NCBI RefSeq assembly: GCF_018403685.1
Contig: NZ_BOVK01000028.1
Span: 1-64,000 of the forward strand
Source: Xylanibacillus composti
Lineage (GTDB): Bacteria > Bacillota > Bacilli > Paenibacillales > K13
Length of the DNA: 64,000 bases
Reading direction: 5' to 3'
Shown here: positions 37,237 through 46,477 of the stretch, in pieces
Layout of the letters: each line of letters opens with the position of its first letter
How positions within the stretch are numbered: the first letter of the stretch is position 1
Notes under the pieces: model-generated
Seen by the model: the letters and a program-made list of their open reading frames with translations, nothing else
Database searches by the model: none
What the model was told of the DNA's origin: nothing
Translations under genes and position numbers: made by a program

Positions 37237-37566
37237 CATTCATGCTGTTCGGCTAATACAACATCCGGTCGGTTGACACGGCACCCGAAAGCGTGGAGGC
37301 GACCATTGCGGAACAAAAAGGTCTAATCTTCGAATGCGTTCCTTCTGCTATGGGGATAGCAGAGTGAAACGGTCTTATTCCGTGCAATTTCAGCTGAAGG
37401 CCAGGCCTCCCCCCCATATTGCGCCAACTATGCCCGTTATTTCGGTCATTTCCTCCTAGTCACGTCGATCAAGACCATTTTTTCCCGCTATTGAGCCAGA
37501 CAAACGTTTAATCGGAGGCGGGTGTTCAGAGAGTTGTCATGCGCCGAACGCAGCAGGAGGAACGCA
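37237..37566. other. Intergenic region without a gene
   Basis: No supported frame was found. It contains a small hairpin (CTGCTATGGGGATAGCAG near 37349) and reads like non-coding repeat-type sequence. Confidence 0.4.
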
Positions 37567-40500
37567 TTACCTTCTGCGGAACACCCCGCCCGGTTCGTAG
37601 ACGCTGCCGATGATGCGCAGCGGAACCGTCGCCTCCTTCTCTACCCCGTTGCCGTAGCGGATGCGGAAGTTCACCTCGTACAAATCCGGCGCCAAGCCTT
37701 CCGTCACCGAAGTCATCCGCTCATCGTACATCTCGCCAGCGAATCGATCCGGTGCGCCGTCCTCCTGCAATCGAACCTCCAGGGAGATCATTCGGCCATC
37801 GCGGCCCTTCGCCGAGAAGGACGCCCATACCTCTTCTACCGGATAAGGCGAGCTTGCCGCGGCCAGCAGCCATTTCTCGCCGGAATAAAAATCCTTGGGC
37901 GGCGTTTCCGTCTCATGCCCGAGCCGCTCATGCGCCTCCAGCCAATTCGGCGTATGATTCACCTGCGCTTCCAGCGTCAGCGGCTGCGCCTCGATCAGAT
38001 GCTCGACCCGGTCTGACTCCCGGCCATCGGATACCGTCAGCGCCACCCGGTAACGGCCGGGCTCCGCGAATCGCTGCACAACTATCCCCACATCGCCGAA
38101 ATTCAGAATGCTCCCATCTGGAGTCGTTATCTGCCACTGGCGAATTAAGATGTCGCTATCCGGATCTGTGGACTGATCGAGCAGCGTGACCGTGTCCCCT
38201 TCCCATACTGGCTTAGGCACCCAATCGAATTGGGCCGTCGGCGGCTTATTCGTATGAATGACCATATACTTAGGCGAACTGTAGTTGCCCCATTCGATGC
38301 CATCATGCACACGTACACGCACCTGCAGGTTCACGTCCTCCGGCAGATCGGCTGTCGGCACCCACTGTCTGCTGCCGGAACGAATTTCGCCTGAATCCAT
38401 TACAAGCGTCCCGTCATAGCGACTAATGCGCAGCTGGAAGCGCTCCTGGGTATCTCCGTCCGCATCGCTGTAGGTGAAGCGCAATGTCGGACGCAGCTCG
38501 TCCAGTTCGGTTGGGGCCGCTGTATTGCTGCTTGCGGGCGTTGTCACGTTGGCTGTAGGCGGCCGGTTGTTGACCGTGACTATGCGAATTGCCTGGTCAC
38601 TCTGTCCCTTCGAATCGGTCACCACCTGCCGGATCTGCATGCGGCCAATCGACGAGAAGCTTTTTGTCCACGTGCCGCGGCTTGTGCTCTGCAAGGTTTC
38701 CGCTTCGCCGCTGTCCAGATTGCGGATATAGTATTCATGCGGCAGGTTGGCAGCCGGACCGTCTTCCTTGTCTGATGCAGTTGATATGATCGTCACATTG
38801 ACGCCTCGATAAGTGCTCGTAGTGCTGACCGTAAAGCCCGCTTTGGGCGGTTCGTCCGGCTCAGGAAGTGTAGTGATCTCAAGGTCCTGTGTTGTCCAGT
38901 CACTCCATGCGCCGTATTCATCCTTAACGGCCAAACCGACGGTATACACCCCGATTTCCCGTGGAGTTACCAGCTTGGAATTCACAATCTGCCCGCTAGG
39001 TGTCTTGTAGTAATACTTTCTCTCCAAAATTCCTCTCGTCGTGCGATAATTAATCCCGGTTGCCTCTGTACTGTAATTGGTTGCACTCAGCCAGCGGTCC
39101 GGATCATAGCTGGTATCGTTCCAGATGACCGTGTGATCCGTGGAAGATACAGATACCGTAAATCGTGCGATTGGCTGCCGATGTACGACGATGTAGCGGG
39201 TAGCCGGGTAGGACTCTTTCCGGTACTCGGCGTACCGATTATTCGGATACTTGAAGCCACTCGGGGCCGGATCATCCGTTTCTTTCAGATCCACCTTGAA
39301 TACCCCGACTTTAGTCAGTGTCGGACTTGGCTCTCTTACGGTGACACCGTTGTACGTGTTCGTGCCCGGACGATCCGAATGGCCGTCACCGGCATTCAGA
39401 AACTTGTATGGCTGCGTGTTGGTAAATGTCCAAGTTGTCATGTCGGAAATGAGCGGATCATTCTCGAGATCATTGTACGATTTCGTGTACGTGATCGGCA
39501 TGTTCACGATAGCTTGGTTTTCAACATTCGAACCGCTTCCTTCGAACAATTCTGCCTGCAGATCCTTCAGCACGACATGCGGCACTTCCGCATACAAGCC
39601 AAATCGCCCTGCAGCATACGTGCTATCGGATTTCTCGATGACAGGCACACCGTTCACATAAACCGTCATGTGCGCGCCTCTTGCTCTGACACGCAGCGTA
39701 TACGTCTGCCCTTCTCGGATTGGATAGTCATAGCTGCCTAGCACGGTTGGTACGCCATTTACATATTTGACCAGACTGACTCGGTCTGTCGAGAGCTCCG
39801 CCCGGTACATGTTCCGGTGATTCTGCGAACGGAAGCCGATTCCAGCTGATGCGGAATCGCTGAACGTGTCTCGATTGAAGGTGACTTTAAGCGATACGTC
39901 TCCGTTTTGGAATTCTTGGTTGTTGACAGGCAAGTAGCCGTAGCTGTATGTCGGGCCCGCACCCGGTGTGGTTTGAATCGTATAGAGTGTTTCCGTCACC
40001 TCTTCGCTATCAGACGATCCACCATCATTGTCATATTGCGTCCGATAGACAATTTTCAGTCGGCCATCCTCGGTTAAATGCATTTGCTTAATAAAGTAAT
40101 GTCTGTCTCTATCTTCTCCACCACGCCTATACTCTCTATATGAGAGAGGATCTTCCATACCCGTAGGGATATCTCCTTCCAACGCATACGTCTGCATGTC
40201 ATAGATGAGCACGTTAGAATAATAATTGGCCAATATGAGTTTCCCGTCACCGGAAATGACAGCGTGAGGAACAGGTGTCACCATACTGTAAATATGTTCA
40301 CAACAAGAATCCACTACTGAGCCGGTATACGTGCGAATGACACCAACGTCACGGGTCGTATTTGTCTTGAGGTTACGGAATTTCAAACGCCATGTTCCTT
40401 CATGGTTGGTAGTTGCGGAATTTCCATTGGCATTTCTTAATACAACACTCTGATCGATATATGCGATCACATCCTCATATACACCCAAATAATGCAGCCG

Positions 40501-41274
40501 ACTTTTACGCGATAAGTTATATTCGCGGGTATTACCACTATAAGTATCCGTTTCGTACGTCTGCATGAGGCTGCCATTTGTATTATTGAGCAAGTAGTAG
40601 TTGCGTCGTGACGGGTCTGTCACAACGATCTTTGAACTGTCTGAAGCAACATAAACTACCTCTATATACTCATTGGTATACAATACTGAAGGGCTGAATC
40701 TCCATAGTTCATTCCCGTTTTGATCCGTCTTGACCAGATAGCATCTCTCCGTTCTATCTGACCATAGACGATCCACATAACAAACGTTTTTGTATTTATT
40801 ACCTTGATAATCCGCAATAAACTCGCTTCTTGCATGAATAATTGGCGGACTGTGAATAGGTAGATGAGAATTTTCGTAATTCGGATTCCGTTCATATTGC
40901 ATTTCCATTTGATGTCTATGGATGACTGCTGGCGGCAGCGAAAATTCTGCTGGCGGTGTAGGTTCTTCTACCTGATCGGGTGTTCCTCTTCCGCCAGGTA
41001 CTGGAACCGTTGTACTCTGGGTTCTATACGCATTTACCTCCACATATGGATTCGTATAATTATTATATTTTTCCTGCCCCGGGGTGAATAGTCGTAGATC
41101 GTTGATCCGATACAGGTAATCTCGCCAAGTATGGCTGTAATCGGATCGACCCGAGGCAGGACTAAGCCTGTACCATATAAGTCCCAAGTCTCGATTAACC
41201 GTCAAATACCTGCCGTCAGCATCTTTCAGCATGTGCCAAAGAGAGGCTCTGCTATGACCTACAGGAAACGGCAT
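37567..41274 (-). CDS. C-terminal part of a split PKD-type surface protein
   Basis: The frame is open for 1235 codons from an internal Met. In fact it continues in the same sense from the frame at 41279-43879: skipping one base in the C8 run at 41312-41319 gives G-V-G-T-Y-G-H-Y-F-Y-N-E-E directly before this Met. Residues 1 to about 430 contain repeated propeller-like strands. About 440-600 look like a concanavalin/LamG-type domain. Several PKD/Ig-like domains follow (R-P-P-T-A-N-V, K-P-P-T-A-Q-F-D-W with D-P-D-S-D). There is no cell-wall sorting signal or SLH. No good ribosome site precedes the Met, so on its own it is probably not translated. A cell-surface or exopolymer-binding role is inferred from the domains. 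Confidence 0.75.
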   Translation of the reverse strand: MPFPVGHSRASLWHMLKDADGRYLTVNRDLGLIWYRLSPASGRSDYSHTWRDYLYRINDLRLFTPGQEKYNNYTNPYVEVNAYRTQSTTVPVPGGRGTPDQVEEPTPPAEFSLPPAVIHRHQMEMQYERNPNYENSHLPIHSPPIIHARSEFIADYQGNKYKNVCYVDRLWSDRTERCYLVKTDQNGNELWRFSPSVLYTNEYIEVVYVASDSSKIVVTDPSRRNYYLLNNTNGSLMQTYETDTYSGNTREYNLSRKSRLHYLGVYEDVIAYIDQSVVLRNANGNSATTNHEGTWRLKFRNLKTNTTRDVGVIRTYTGSVVDSCCEHIYSMVTPVPHAVISGDGKLILANYYSNVLIYDMQTYALEGDIPTGMEDPLSYREYRRGGEDRDRHYFIKQMHLTEDGRLKIVYRTQYDNDGGSSDSEEVTETLYTIQTTPGAGPTYSYGYLPVNNQEFQNGDVSLKVTFNRDTFSDSASAGIGFRSQNHRNMYRAELSTDRVSLVKYVNGVPTVLGSYDYPIREGQTYTLRVRARGAHMTVYVNGVPVIEKSDSTYAAGRFGLYAEVPHVVLKDLQAELFEGSGSNVENQAIVNMPITYTKSYNDLENDPLISDMTTWTFTNTQPYKFLNAGDGHSDRPGTNTYNGVTVREPSPTLTKVGVFKVDLKETDDPAPSGFKYPNNRYAEYRKESYPATRYIVVHRQPIARFTVSVSSTDHTVIWNDTSYDPDRWLSATNYSTEATGINYRTTRGILERKYYYKTPSGQIVNSKLVTPREIGVYTVGLAVKDEYGAWSDWTTQDLEITTLPEPDEPPKAGFTVSTTSTYRGVNVTIISTASDKEDGPAANLPHEYYIRNLDSGEAETLQSTSRGTWTKSFSSIGRMQIRQVVTDSKGQSDQAIRIVTVNNRPPTANVTTPASSNTAAPTELDELRPTLRFTYSDADGDTQERFQLRISRYDGTLVMDSGEIRSGSRQWVPTADLPEDVNLQVRVRVHDGIEWGNYSSPKYMVIHTNKPPTAQFDWVPKPVWEGDTVTLLDQSTDPDSDILIRQWQITTPDGSILNFGDVGIVVQRFAEPGRYRVALTVSDGRESDRVEHLIEAQPLTLEAQVNHTPNWLEAHERLGHETETPPKDFYSGEKWLLAAASSPYPVEEVWASFSAKGRDGRMISLEVRLQEDGAPDRFAGEMYDERMTSVTEGLAPDLYEVNFRIRYGNGVEKEATVPLRIIGSVYEPGGVFRRR

Positions 41275-41278
41275 TTCT

Positions 41279-43879
41279 TCATTGTAAAAGTAGTGACCGT
41301 AAGTGCCTACGCCCCCCCCATATTCTGCGATCTATTCGATTCTGGGGATCAAAATCGAAGTAGTAACCCCAGATCGAACCGGTGTTGCCGCAGGTCCCGC
41401 AATAACTTCTGTGTAATAGCCCCGTTTGACTGATATCGACATTGCTCGTGGTGATGCTGCGATAGGGCTGAAAATAACTGACGGCTCTTGTTTCCAGCTC
41501 ATTCGCTGCGTTGCGCAGCACATAGTTATTTGTAGGCACATGCTCTTTGGCTATAGAAGATGCTTGTCCTCGCAGCAACTCCTGCATGCGGGGAGCAACC
41601 ACCGTTATATTCGGCGGCTCCGGGTTGATGCCGAAGGCGGCAAAGTCTACTTCAGGTGCAAGGTTGACGACCGTAAACGGGAAGATGCCTTGAGCGGTTT
41701 TTCCCCAATCTTCCTTCAAGAATATTTCTACAGCGCAAGAGCCTACGATAGTCGGCGTGTACGTGAAGGAGCCGTCATCGTTACGCGTGATATTTATTCT
41801 TGTATCGTCTTCAAAGGAGCCATTGAGATTTCGGTCGCAAACAATTTTGGTTGTATGTTCCACGATCTCGTCGCCATCCGGGCTGTAGGAGGCATCCTTG
41901 AAAGTCATCGCAGCCCCCCGCACTCCTCTGTCCACGTATTGCAGCTGGGCGATTGGCGGCAAGTCTGGCTTGACCGTCAATGCATGCGTGGCTGGAGCGA
42001 GCGATCTTAATCCGGTGTTATCCTCAACATCCAGTTTGATGGCCTCTGTACCGGGGGTCATGTAGACGTCCTTCTTGTTCGTCCAGATGTGTCGAGCAAT
42101 TGTCCGTCCTCTTACCGGGCTGTAGCTCTCCTCTCCCGAGAACGGTTGCGGCAGCGGTCGGCCTTCCACAACCTCTCGCGGCCCGGTAATAATCGGAACC
42201 GGGTTTTCTGGAACGACGCGCAGCGTTACAGTCCGCTCCGCACAAGCACCCCACGGGTCACAGCCCGACACCTTGATGCGATGCGTACCCAGCTCGTCCG
42301 CAATGATGTGACGCAGCTGCTCCTCATGCTCCCAAAATCCGTACTTGCTTCTATCGGCAAAGGAGCGTATCCAGGCACTGTCGCTGCCGGCAAAGTCCCA
42401 CGTATACGTAATGTAATCCCCTTCCGGATCATACGGCTCCGGCGGGTCTTTTCTATCGTCATAAATAATGCGCAGGTTCACCCTGCTGTTGACGACAATT
42501 TCTTGGATGGGATCATAACTGTAATAATCATATCCCTCGAAGAAGCCCGCGTTGAACACAGGCGGCCGATTGTTGTCCGGAGTTGTAATCGTCAGCGGCT
42601 TCGTAGCGATCCAGCCCGAGTCACCTTTGTCTGTCACGATCCGCATGGATATGGTGTATGTACCTGCGCCATGTCGATGTATGAGGCCGGGGTAGTTGGC
42701 ATACGGATAGTTGTCTGACACGGTTCGGCTATACTTCGAAGAACCATAGTGATACTCGCTATTTCGTTCAATTCGGAAAGCGTGCGACACGTATCTGGCG
42801 TTTTCTACGGTGATGTTCTTTGGCCGAAGCTCAAAGGCTTCATACCAGGTAATAGTATTGGACGGCAGAATATCGAAGTCGCCTGTGATGCGCGCTGCCG
42901 GTCCGGGATCGCCCGTACCGGGGCCGCCTGGACCTCCCGGCCCGCCAGGTCCACCGGTATCTGGCGGACCGTCATCATCTATGACCGTCACCCTCGCGGA
43001 CACGGACCTGTTCTGCTCAGCGAAATATGCCGTTATGGTGGCATAGGACGATCCGGCAGTTGGGGACACGCCTGTTACCGTGCCCCCATTATCTACTGGC
43101 GCTCTTGCCGGTGCGTCTGACGACCAGGTAAGTTTATCATCGCTGACTACATAACTTTTCGGCTCTCCGTTTTGGATCCAATCTGCATATACCGTGAAAT
43201 GCTGCGTCTGTCCAACTTGCAGCTGCTTTTGTGTTGGGTCAATACGAAGGCCAACGAATGAGTCCTGCACAGTCGCGGTCGCCACCCACATTACATCTAC
43301 CTGAAACGGGTAGTTCCACATAGGCCGTCCGCCGCAGCCATCCGGGAAATAGTATCCTTGAACCCCATAACCAGAATATCCATCAATGATGACACGATCA
43401 TTTTCGATTCGAGGATTTCCTTGAATATTCCTATCTGCATCAGCACTCATTCTCGGATATAGGACACCGTTTTTTACGCCCTCAACTGGCTTAATGGTAC
43501 TTGGGTCTATGGTGATGTTACTCGTCAACGGTTGGTCAGTACCGTTTACTCTCCATTGAGAATCATTAACGGATGGTGGAGCAATGTTTGCATACGTTCT
43601 CACCTTTGTGTATACAGGCTGTTGTGTACTTCCTGATATATGGTTATTCGCAGAACGCGGCCCTTCAATGGTACTATCCGTCGTCCATGATCCATCAAGA
43701 CGCTGACACCATCGATAACCCGGATTTTCTTCAGATACTATATATACCTGAATTTGTGTTCCGTTACTTGAAGCATTTGAATCTGAAGGATAAATCAACT
43801 GCGAAAAATGAGAAATAAGAAATAGAAGCGCAAATATTTTCGGGATGTTTTTTCTAATCCATTTTATCAAGTGTCTCAC
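41279..43879 (-). CDS. N-terminal part of the split PKD/Big2-type surface protein
   Basis: 866 codons from GTG 43879. The N-terminal hydrophobic segment (F-A-L-L-F-L-I-S-H-F) is a likely signal peptide. Residues about 205-300 resemble a bacterial Ig-like (Big2) domain, and a collagen-like G-G-P repeat linker follows at about 305-320. Several PKD-like domains come next (R-P-P-V-F-N-A-G, W-D-F-A-G-S-D, L-P-P-I-A-Q-L-Q-Y). The last 12 residues after I-W-G-G are out-of-frame sequence produced by the C8 tract. The gene starts 2 bases after the SLH gene stop, so the two are translationally coupled. Native length joined to the next frame is about 2100 residues. Confidence 0.78.
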   Translation of the reverse strand: MRHLIKWIRKNIPKIFALLFLISHFSQLIYPSDSNASSNGTQIQVYIVSEENPGYRWCQRLDGSWTTDSTIEGPRSANNHISGSTQQPVYTKVRTYANIAPPSVNDSQWRVNGTDQPLTSNITIDPSTIKPVEGVKNGVLYPRMSADADRNIQGNPRIENDRVIIDGYSGYGVQGYYFPDGCGGRPMWNYPFQVDVMWVATATVQDSFVGLRIDPTQKQLQVGQTQHFTVYADWIQNGEPKSYVVSDDKLTWSSDAPARAPVDNGGTVTGVSPTAGSSYATITAYFAEQNRSVSARVTVIDDDGPPDTGGPGGPGGPGGPGTGDPGPAARITGDFDILPSNTITWYEAFELRPKNITVENARYVSHAFRIERNSEYHYGSSKYSRTVSDNYPYANYPGLIHRHGAGTYTISMRIVTDKGDSGWIATKPLTITTPDNNRPPVFNAGFFEGYDYYSYDPIQEIVVNSRVNLRIIYDDRKDPPEPYDPEGDYITYTWDFAGSDSAWIRSFADRSKYGFWEHEEQLRHIIADELGTHRIKVSGCDPWGACAERTVTLRVVPENPVPIITGPREVVEGRPLPQPFSGEESYSPVRGRTIARHIWTNKKDVYMTPGTEAIKLDVEDNTGLRSLAPATHALTVKPDLPPIAQLQYVDRGVRGAAMTFKDASYSPDGDEIVEHTTKIVCDRNLNGSFEDDTRINITRNDDGSFTYTPTIVGSCAVEIFLKEDWGKTAQGIFPFTVVNLAPEVDFAAFGINPEPPNITVVAPRMQELLRGQASSIAKEHVPTNNYVLRNAANELETRAVSYFQPYRSITTSNVDISQTGLLHRSYCGTCGNTGSIWGYYFDFDPQNRIDRRIWGGRRHLRSLLLQ

Positions 43880-43881
43880 CC

Positions 43882-45048
43882 TTATTCTTTGTCTTTAACT
43901 AATAAAATGGATGGCGTTCCAATAGCATTATTAGCACGAACTGCTACATCAAATCGAGTAGAATCATAACGCCCGTAAAGGGCGACCTCTCTTGTCTCAT
44001 CTTTTTTCAACTCGGTAGCCAACCAGAAATGTGGATACAATAATCCATACTTTTCTTCTATAATCGAATCTGAAAACGGTACACTTGGATTGGCGTATAA
44101 ACTTGGCGAAAAGAGATCAGGATGATACCCTGTTTTCTTAGGAGTCAAATCTACCATGGCAATAACATAATACTCCTTATTGGTTCTGAATCTCTCCTCC
44201 AGCTTCGTGCGATCCCACAGAAACTTCTTCTCATAGAAGCTGACTGTATCACTGGCTTCAATCGGCAGCACATAGTATCTCTTGATGTTCACGGTGTAGT
44301 TGGCATGTTCAATCGTGACAGGATCTTCGTAGACGTTCAGGACAGGGATCAAATTAGAAACGGCCTTTGTGTTCGTGCCAGTCTCCGCAATTTCCTTCAA
44401 CTCCTGCAGATACTGCATGCGATCCGGCGACGTGTTCAGCTGACGCAGAATATTTTCAATGATCGCCACCGCTTCGGCGCGGGTAGCGCGCTTTTTCAAA
44501 CCAAGAGAATGATCCGGATAGCCGCTCATAACCTTGGCCCCTACTGTAAGGGCTGCATACGGAACATCCTTCTCTGTCAACTCCCGATAATCCACAAAAG
44601 GAATATCCCCGTTATACAAGTTGTCGAATGCGGCCAGGTATTCGCTGTACGCGTGCTGCGTAGCCAGAGAACGAGCGGCCAGACGCATCATTTCCAAACG
44701 GCTGATCTGCTCCCCATAGTTGGTAAAGTCCGAAGTGCTATGAATGTCAAACTCCAGCGCCGCCGACACATACCCCTGATACCAAGGCGATCCGCCCACT
44801 GACTTCGGCAGCTTGAGCGCATCAACAAGCATTTTGATAAACTCGGCGCGGGTCACATTTTGGTTAGGCTTGAAAGTATCGTCGGGATAGCCACTGACAT
44901 ATCCCTTTTGCACAGCACCCTTAATGGCATCCTCTGCCCAGTGGCCGGCAATATCAGTTAATTGTATAGGGGCACTCTCAGCGAACACTGTTGCTGGATT
45001 TACTGCTAAGAACGAGAGAACTAAAAGCATGATCATTATTTTTCTCAT
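43882..45048 (-). CDS. S-layer homology domain protein
   Basis: 388 residues. ATG 45048 follows CGGAGG at 9 bases; the TTG seven codons upstream would read through that ribosome site. A signal peptide (cleavage after V-F-A) is followed by three SLH units. The first has I-A-G-H-W-A-E-D-A-I and V-T-R-A-E-F-I-K-M-L; the third has M-S-G-Y-P-D-H and A-T-R-A-E-A-V. These anchor proteins to pyruvylated wall polymer. Residues about 230-388 form a separate C-terminal domain of unknown family. The gene is directly upstream of the large PKD-type gene, suggesting a joint surface structure. A decayed paralogue is at 45353-45850. Confidence 0.88.
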   Translation of the reverse strand: MRKIMIMLLVLSFLAVNPATVFAESAPIQLTDIAGHWAEDAIKGAVQKGYVSGYPDDTFKPNQNVTRAEFIKMLVDALKLPKSVGGSPWYQGYVSAALEFDIHSTSDFTNYGEQISRLEMMRLAARSLATQHAYSEYLAAFDNLYNGDIPFVDYRELTEKDVPYAALTVGAKVMSGYPDHSLGLKKRATRAEAVAIIENILRQLNTSPDRMQYLQELKEIAETGTNTKAVSNLIPVLNVYEDPVTIEHANYTVNIKRYYVLPIEASDTVSFYEKKFLWDRTKLEERFRTNKEYYVIAMVDLTPKKTGYHPDLFSPSLYANPSVPFSDSIIEEKYGLLYPHFWLATELKKDETREVALYGRYDSTRFDVAVRANNAIGTPSILLVKDKE

Positions 45049-45078
45049 AAACAAAAACCTCCGATTCAAATATGTGAA

Positions 45079-45107
45079 TTGACATGTTCTACTATGGATA
45101 GAATAAT
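45079..45107 (+). promoter_or_regulatory. Promoter of the antisense antitoxin RNA
   Basis: TTGACA (consensus -35), a 17-base spacer, AATAAT. No plus-strand gene follows; the transcript would run into the convergent toxin mRNA. Confidence 0.7.
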
Positions 45108-45138
45108 AAAAACCTCAGGTGCGGGAACACCTACGGTT
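45101..45138 (-). terminator. Terminator of the toxin mRNA
   Basis: The minus-strand hairpin AACCGTAGGTGT / CACCTGAGGTT is followed by TTTATTATT. It overlaps the -10 of the antisense promoter. Confidence 0.65.
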
Positions 45139-45236
45139 CTACACAGCAGCCGCCTTTAAGGGCGGTAGGCTCAAAACAAAAGACTGATCACGAAGATAGA
45201 CCGTATCCTTTGCCGAGGGCGGTCTATTTCTTTTTC
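45114..45236 (+). ncRNA. Putative type I antitoxin antisense RNA
   Basis: A predicted RNA of about 123 nt lies between the promoter at 45079-45107 and a terminator hairpin ATAGACCG / CGGTCTAT (45196-45227) followed by TTCTTTTTC. It is complementary to the 3' untranslated region and last codons of the small hydrophobic peptide gene at 45224-45307, the layout of txpA/RatA-like pairs. An internal hairpin CCGCCTTTAAGGGCGG is present. Expression is inferred. Confidence 0.62.
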
Positions 45237-45307
45237 AGGTACGTCAGCAGCGCCAGAATAAACATCCCAAAAAGGAGCATCAGCTGAAGCGCTTGAAATA
45301 CCTCCAT
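45224..45307 (-). CDS. Small hydrophobic holin-like toxin peptide
   Basis: A 27-residue frame that begins M-E-V-F-Q-A-L-Q-L-M, continues L-L-F-G-M-F-I-L-A-L-L, and ends T-Y-L-K-K-K before TAG. AAGGGGG lies upstream of ATG 45307. One membrane segment with a lysine tail matches the short putative holin-like toxins of Bacillus and Paenibacillus type I systems. A convergent antisense RNA overlaps its 3' end. It is too short for usual gene callers. Toxicity is inferred from family resemblance. Confidence 0.7.
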   Translation of the reverse strand: MEVFQALQLMLLFGMFILALLTYLKKK

Positions 45308-45352
45308 GGGCATCATCCCCCTTCCGGGAGACTAGCCGACCGCCCTATAAGC

Positions 45353-45850
45353 CTATTCTGCTGTACAGAACCCTTCTTTCAAAAGGAATCTCCTACCAAC
45401 AACATAAATGATGCTCTCCGGCATTTTACGATCCCACAGAAACTTCTTTCCATAGAAGCTGGCCGTTTCACTCGCTTCTATCGGCAGCACATCGCATCTC
45501 ATGATGGTTGCCAGCGTAACAGGATCTCCGTAAACCTTCAGAACCGGGATCAGATTAGAAACGGTCTTTGTATTCATGCGGCTTCCGCAATTTCCTGATA
45601 CCAGGGAGAACCACTCACTGACTTTGCAGCTTAAGCCCATCAACAAGCATCTTAATAAACTCGGCGCGGGTTACATTGGTTAGGCTTGAAGGTTTCGTTC
45701 GAGCTTCTGCTAACCTCTTGATGTATGCCGTTGATCCAGACCGGGGCACTGCTCGCTGCCGCCATGAGGCAGGCATACGGCTCCTGCCAGGGCTAACATG
45801 AGGACGTAAAACGCCCAACATCTGACCAGTTTCCGCTTGTTCGCCATCAT
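45353..45850 (-). pseudogene. Decayed paralogue of the SLH protein
   Basis: The start at ATG 45850 behind GGGGGAG gives a signal-peptide-like stretch that shifts frame. V-T-R-A-E-F-I-K-M-L-V-D-G-L-K-L (in the 45615-45821 frame) and T-V-S-N-L-I-P-V-L-K-V-Y with L-P-I-E-A-S-E-T (in the 45353-45646 frame) match the SLH gene at 43882-45048. Most of the SLH region is deleted. Several frameshifts and stops rule out the original product. Confidence 0.78.
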
Positions 45851-45889
45851 CGTCTGTTATTTCTCCCCCTTTTCCCGATTGTCATGATG

Positions 45890-46123
45890 TTATCGTCTCG
45901 GCTTGACCAAGACTCCCGCTGCCTCCGGATCATCCTTGTCGTCATGGCGATTGATATGAAAGCGATAAACCGTGAAGGTCATGCGGGTCATCTGAAACTT
46001 CTTGCTCCGCTGCCCACCCCCCTCTGCTGACTCCTCCTTCGACCATGAAATTACCGGCTGAGTGCCTTCTGCTGTGCCATTGTTCTCTCTTGCCTGCTCG
46101 CGTGTCAAACGATTCTTCTCCAT
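45890..46123 (-). CDS. Small hydrophilic protein of unknown function
   Basis: 77 codons; GGAGG precedes the ATG at a normal distance. The product is charged, with no signal peptide or membrane segment, and contains F-T-V-Y-R-F-H-I-N-R-H-D-D-K-D-D. No family was recognised. It ends 40 bases before the decayed SLH gene and may have formed an operon with it. Confidence 0.4.
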   Translation of the reverse strand: MEKNRLTREQARENNGTAEGTQPVISWSKEESAEGGGQRSKKFQMTRMTFTVYRFHINRHDDKDDPEAAGVLVKPRR

Positions 46124-46190
46124 TCGCTTCTTCCTCCCTTTCCTAGTTCCATTGCATGCAACCTAGTAGCGCAGATTGATGATTTCCCGA

Positions 46191-46241
46191 TAAAATGACA
46201 AAAACCGCCCTTTAGCAAACATTCGTCGCTGAAAGGCGGTT
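46191..46241 (-). terminator. Hairpin with minus-strand T-tract, end of a possible small RNA
   Basis: The stem AACCGCCTTTCAGC / GCTAAAGGGCGGTT is followed on the minus strand by TTTGTCATTTTA. No minus-strand protein gene lies upstream; a TTGACG at about 46303 could begin a short RNA. It may be an antitoxin-like RNA without its toxin. The remaining gap up to 46477 holds only weak promoter-like sequence for the next gene. Confidence 0.5.
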
Positions 46242-46477
46242 CTTCCGCACTACTACTATAGACTTACTTCAAGTTACCACAGTTTTCCTGAATTCGTCAA
46301 GCTTTTGGATGATTTTCACATATAAGCGTATCATGCCTAGCTTTCCAATTCAGTCCAAAGTCGCTATACTAAGCCTGCGGCCATCCGGAACTCCATAGAA
46401 CTCGAGCACGTTCTCATCCGGGCTTGCAGCAGCTTTCCAACTCGCACCTAACTTGCTAACAAAGGAGCTTTTTCAAC

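Noticed and set aside
37400-37425. A second C-run (TCCCCCCCATATT) resembling the C8 tract context
   Set aside because: Intergenic with no frame to switch; the similarity is too short to matter.
45224-45307. Reading the small hydrophobic peptide as a phage holin
   Set aside because: No phage genes are nearby, and the convergent antisense RNA fits a type I toxin-antitoxin pair better.
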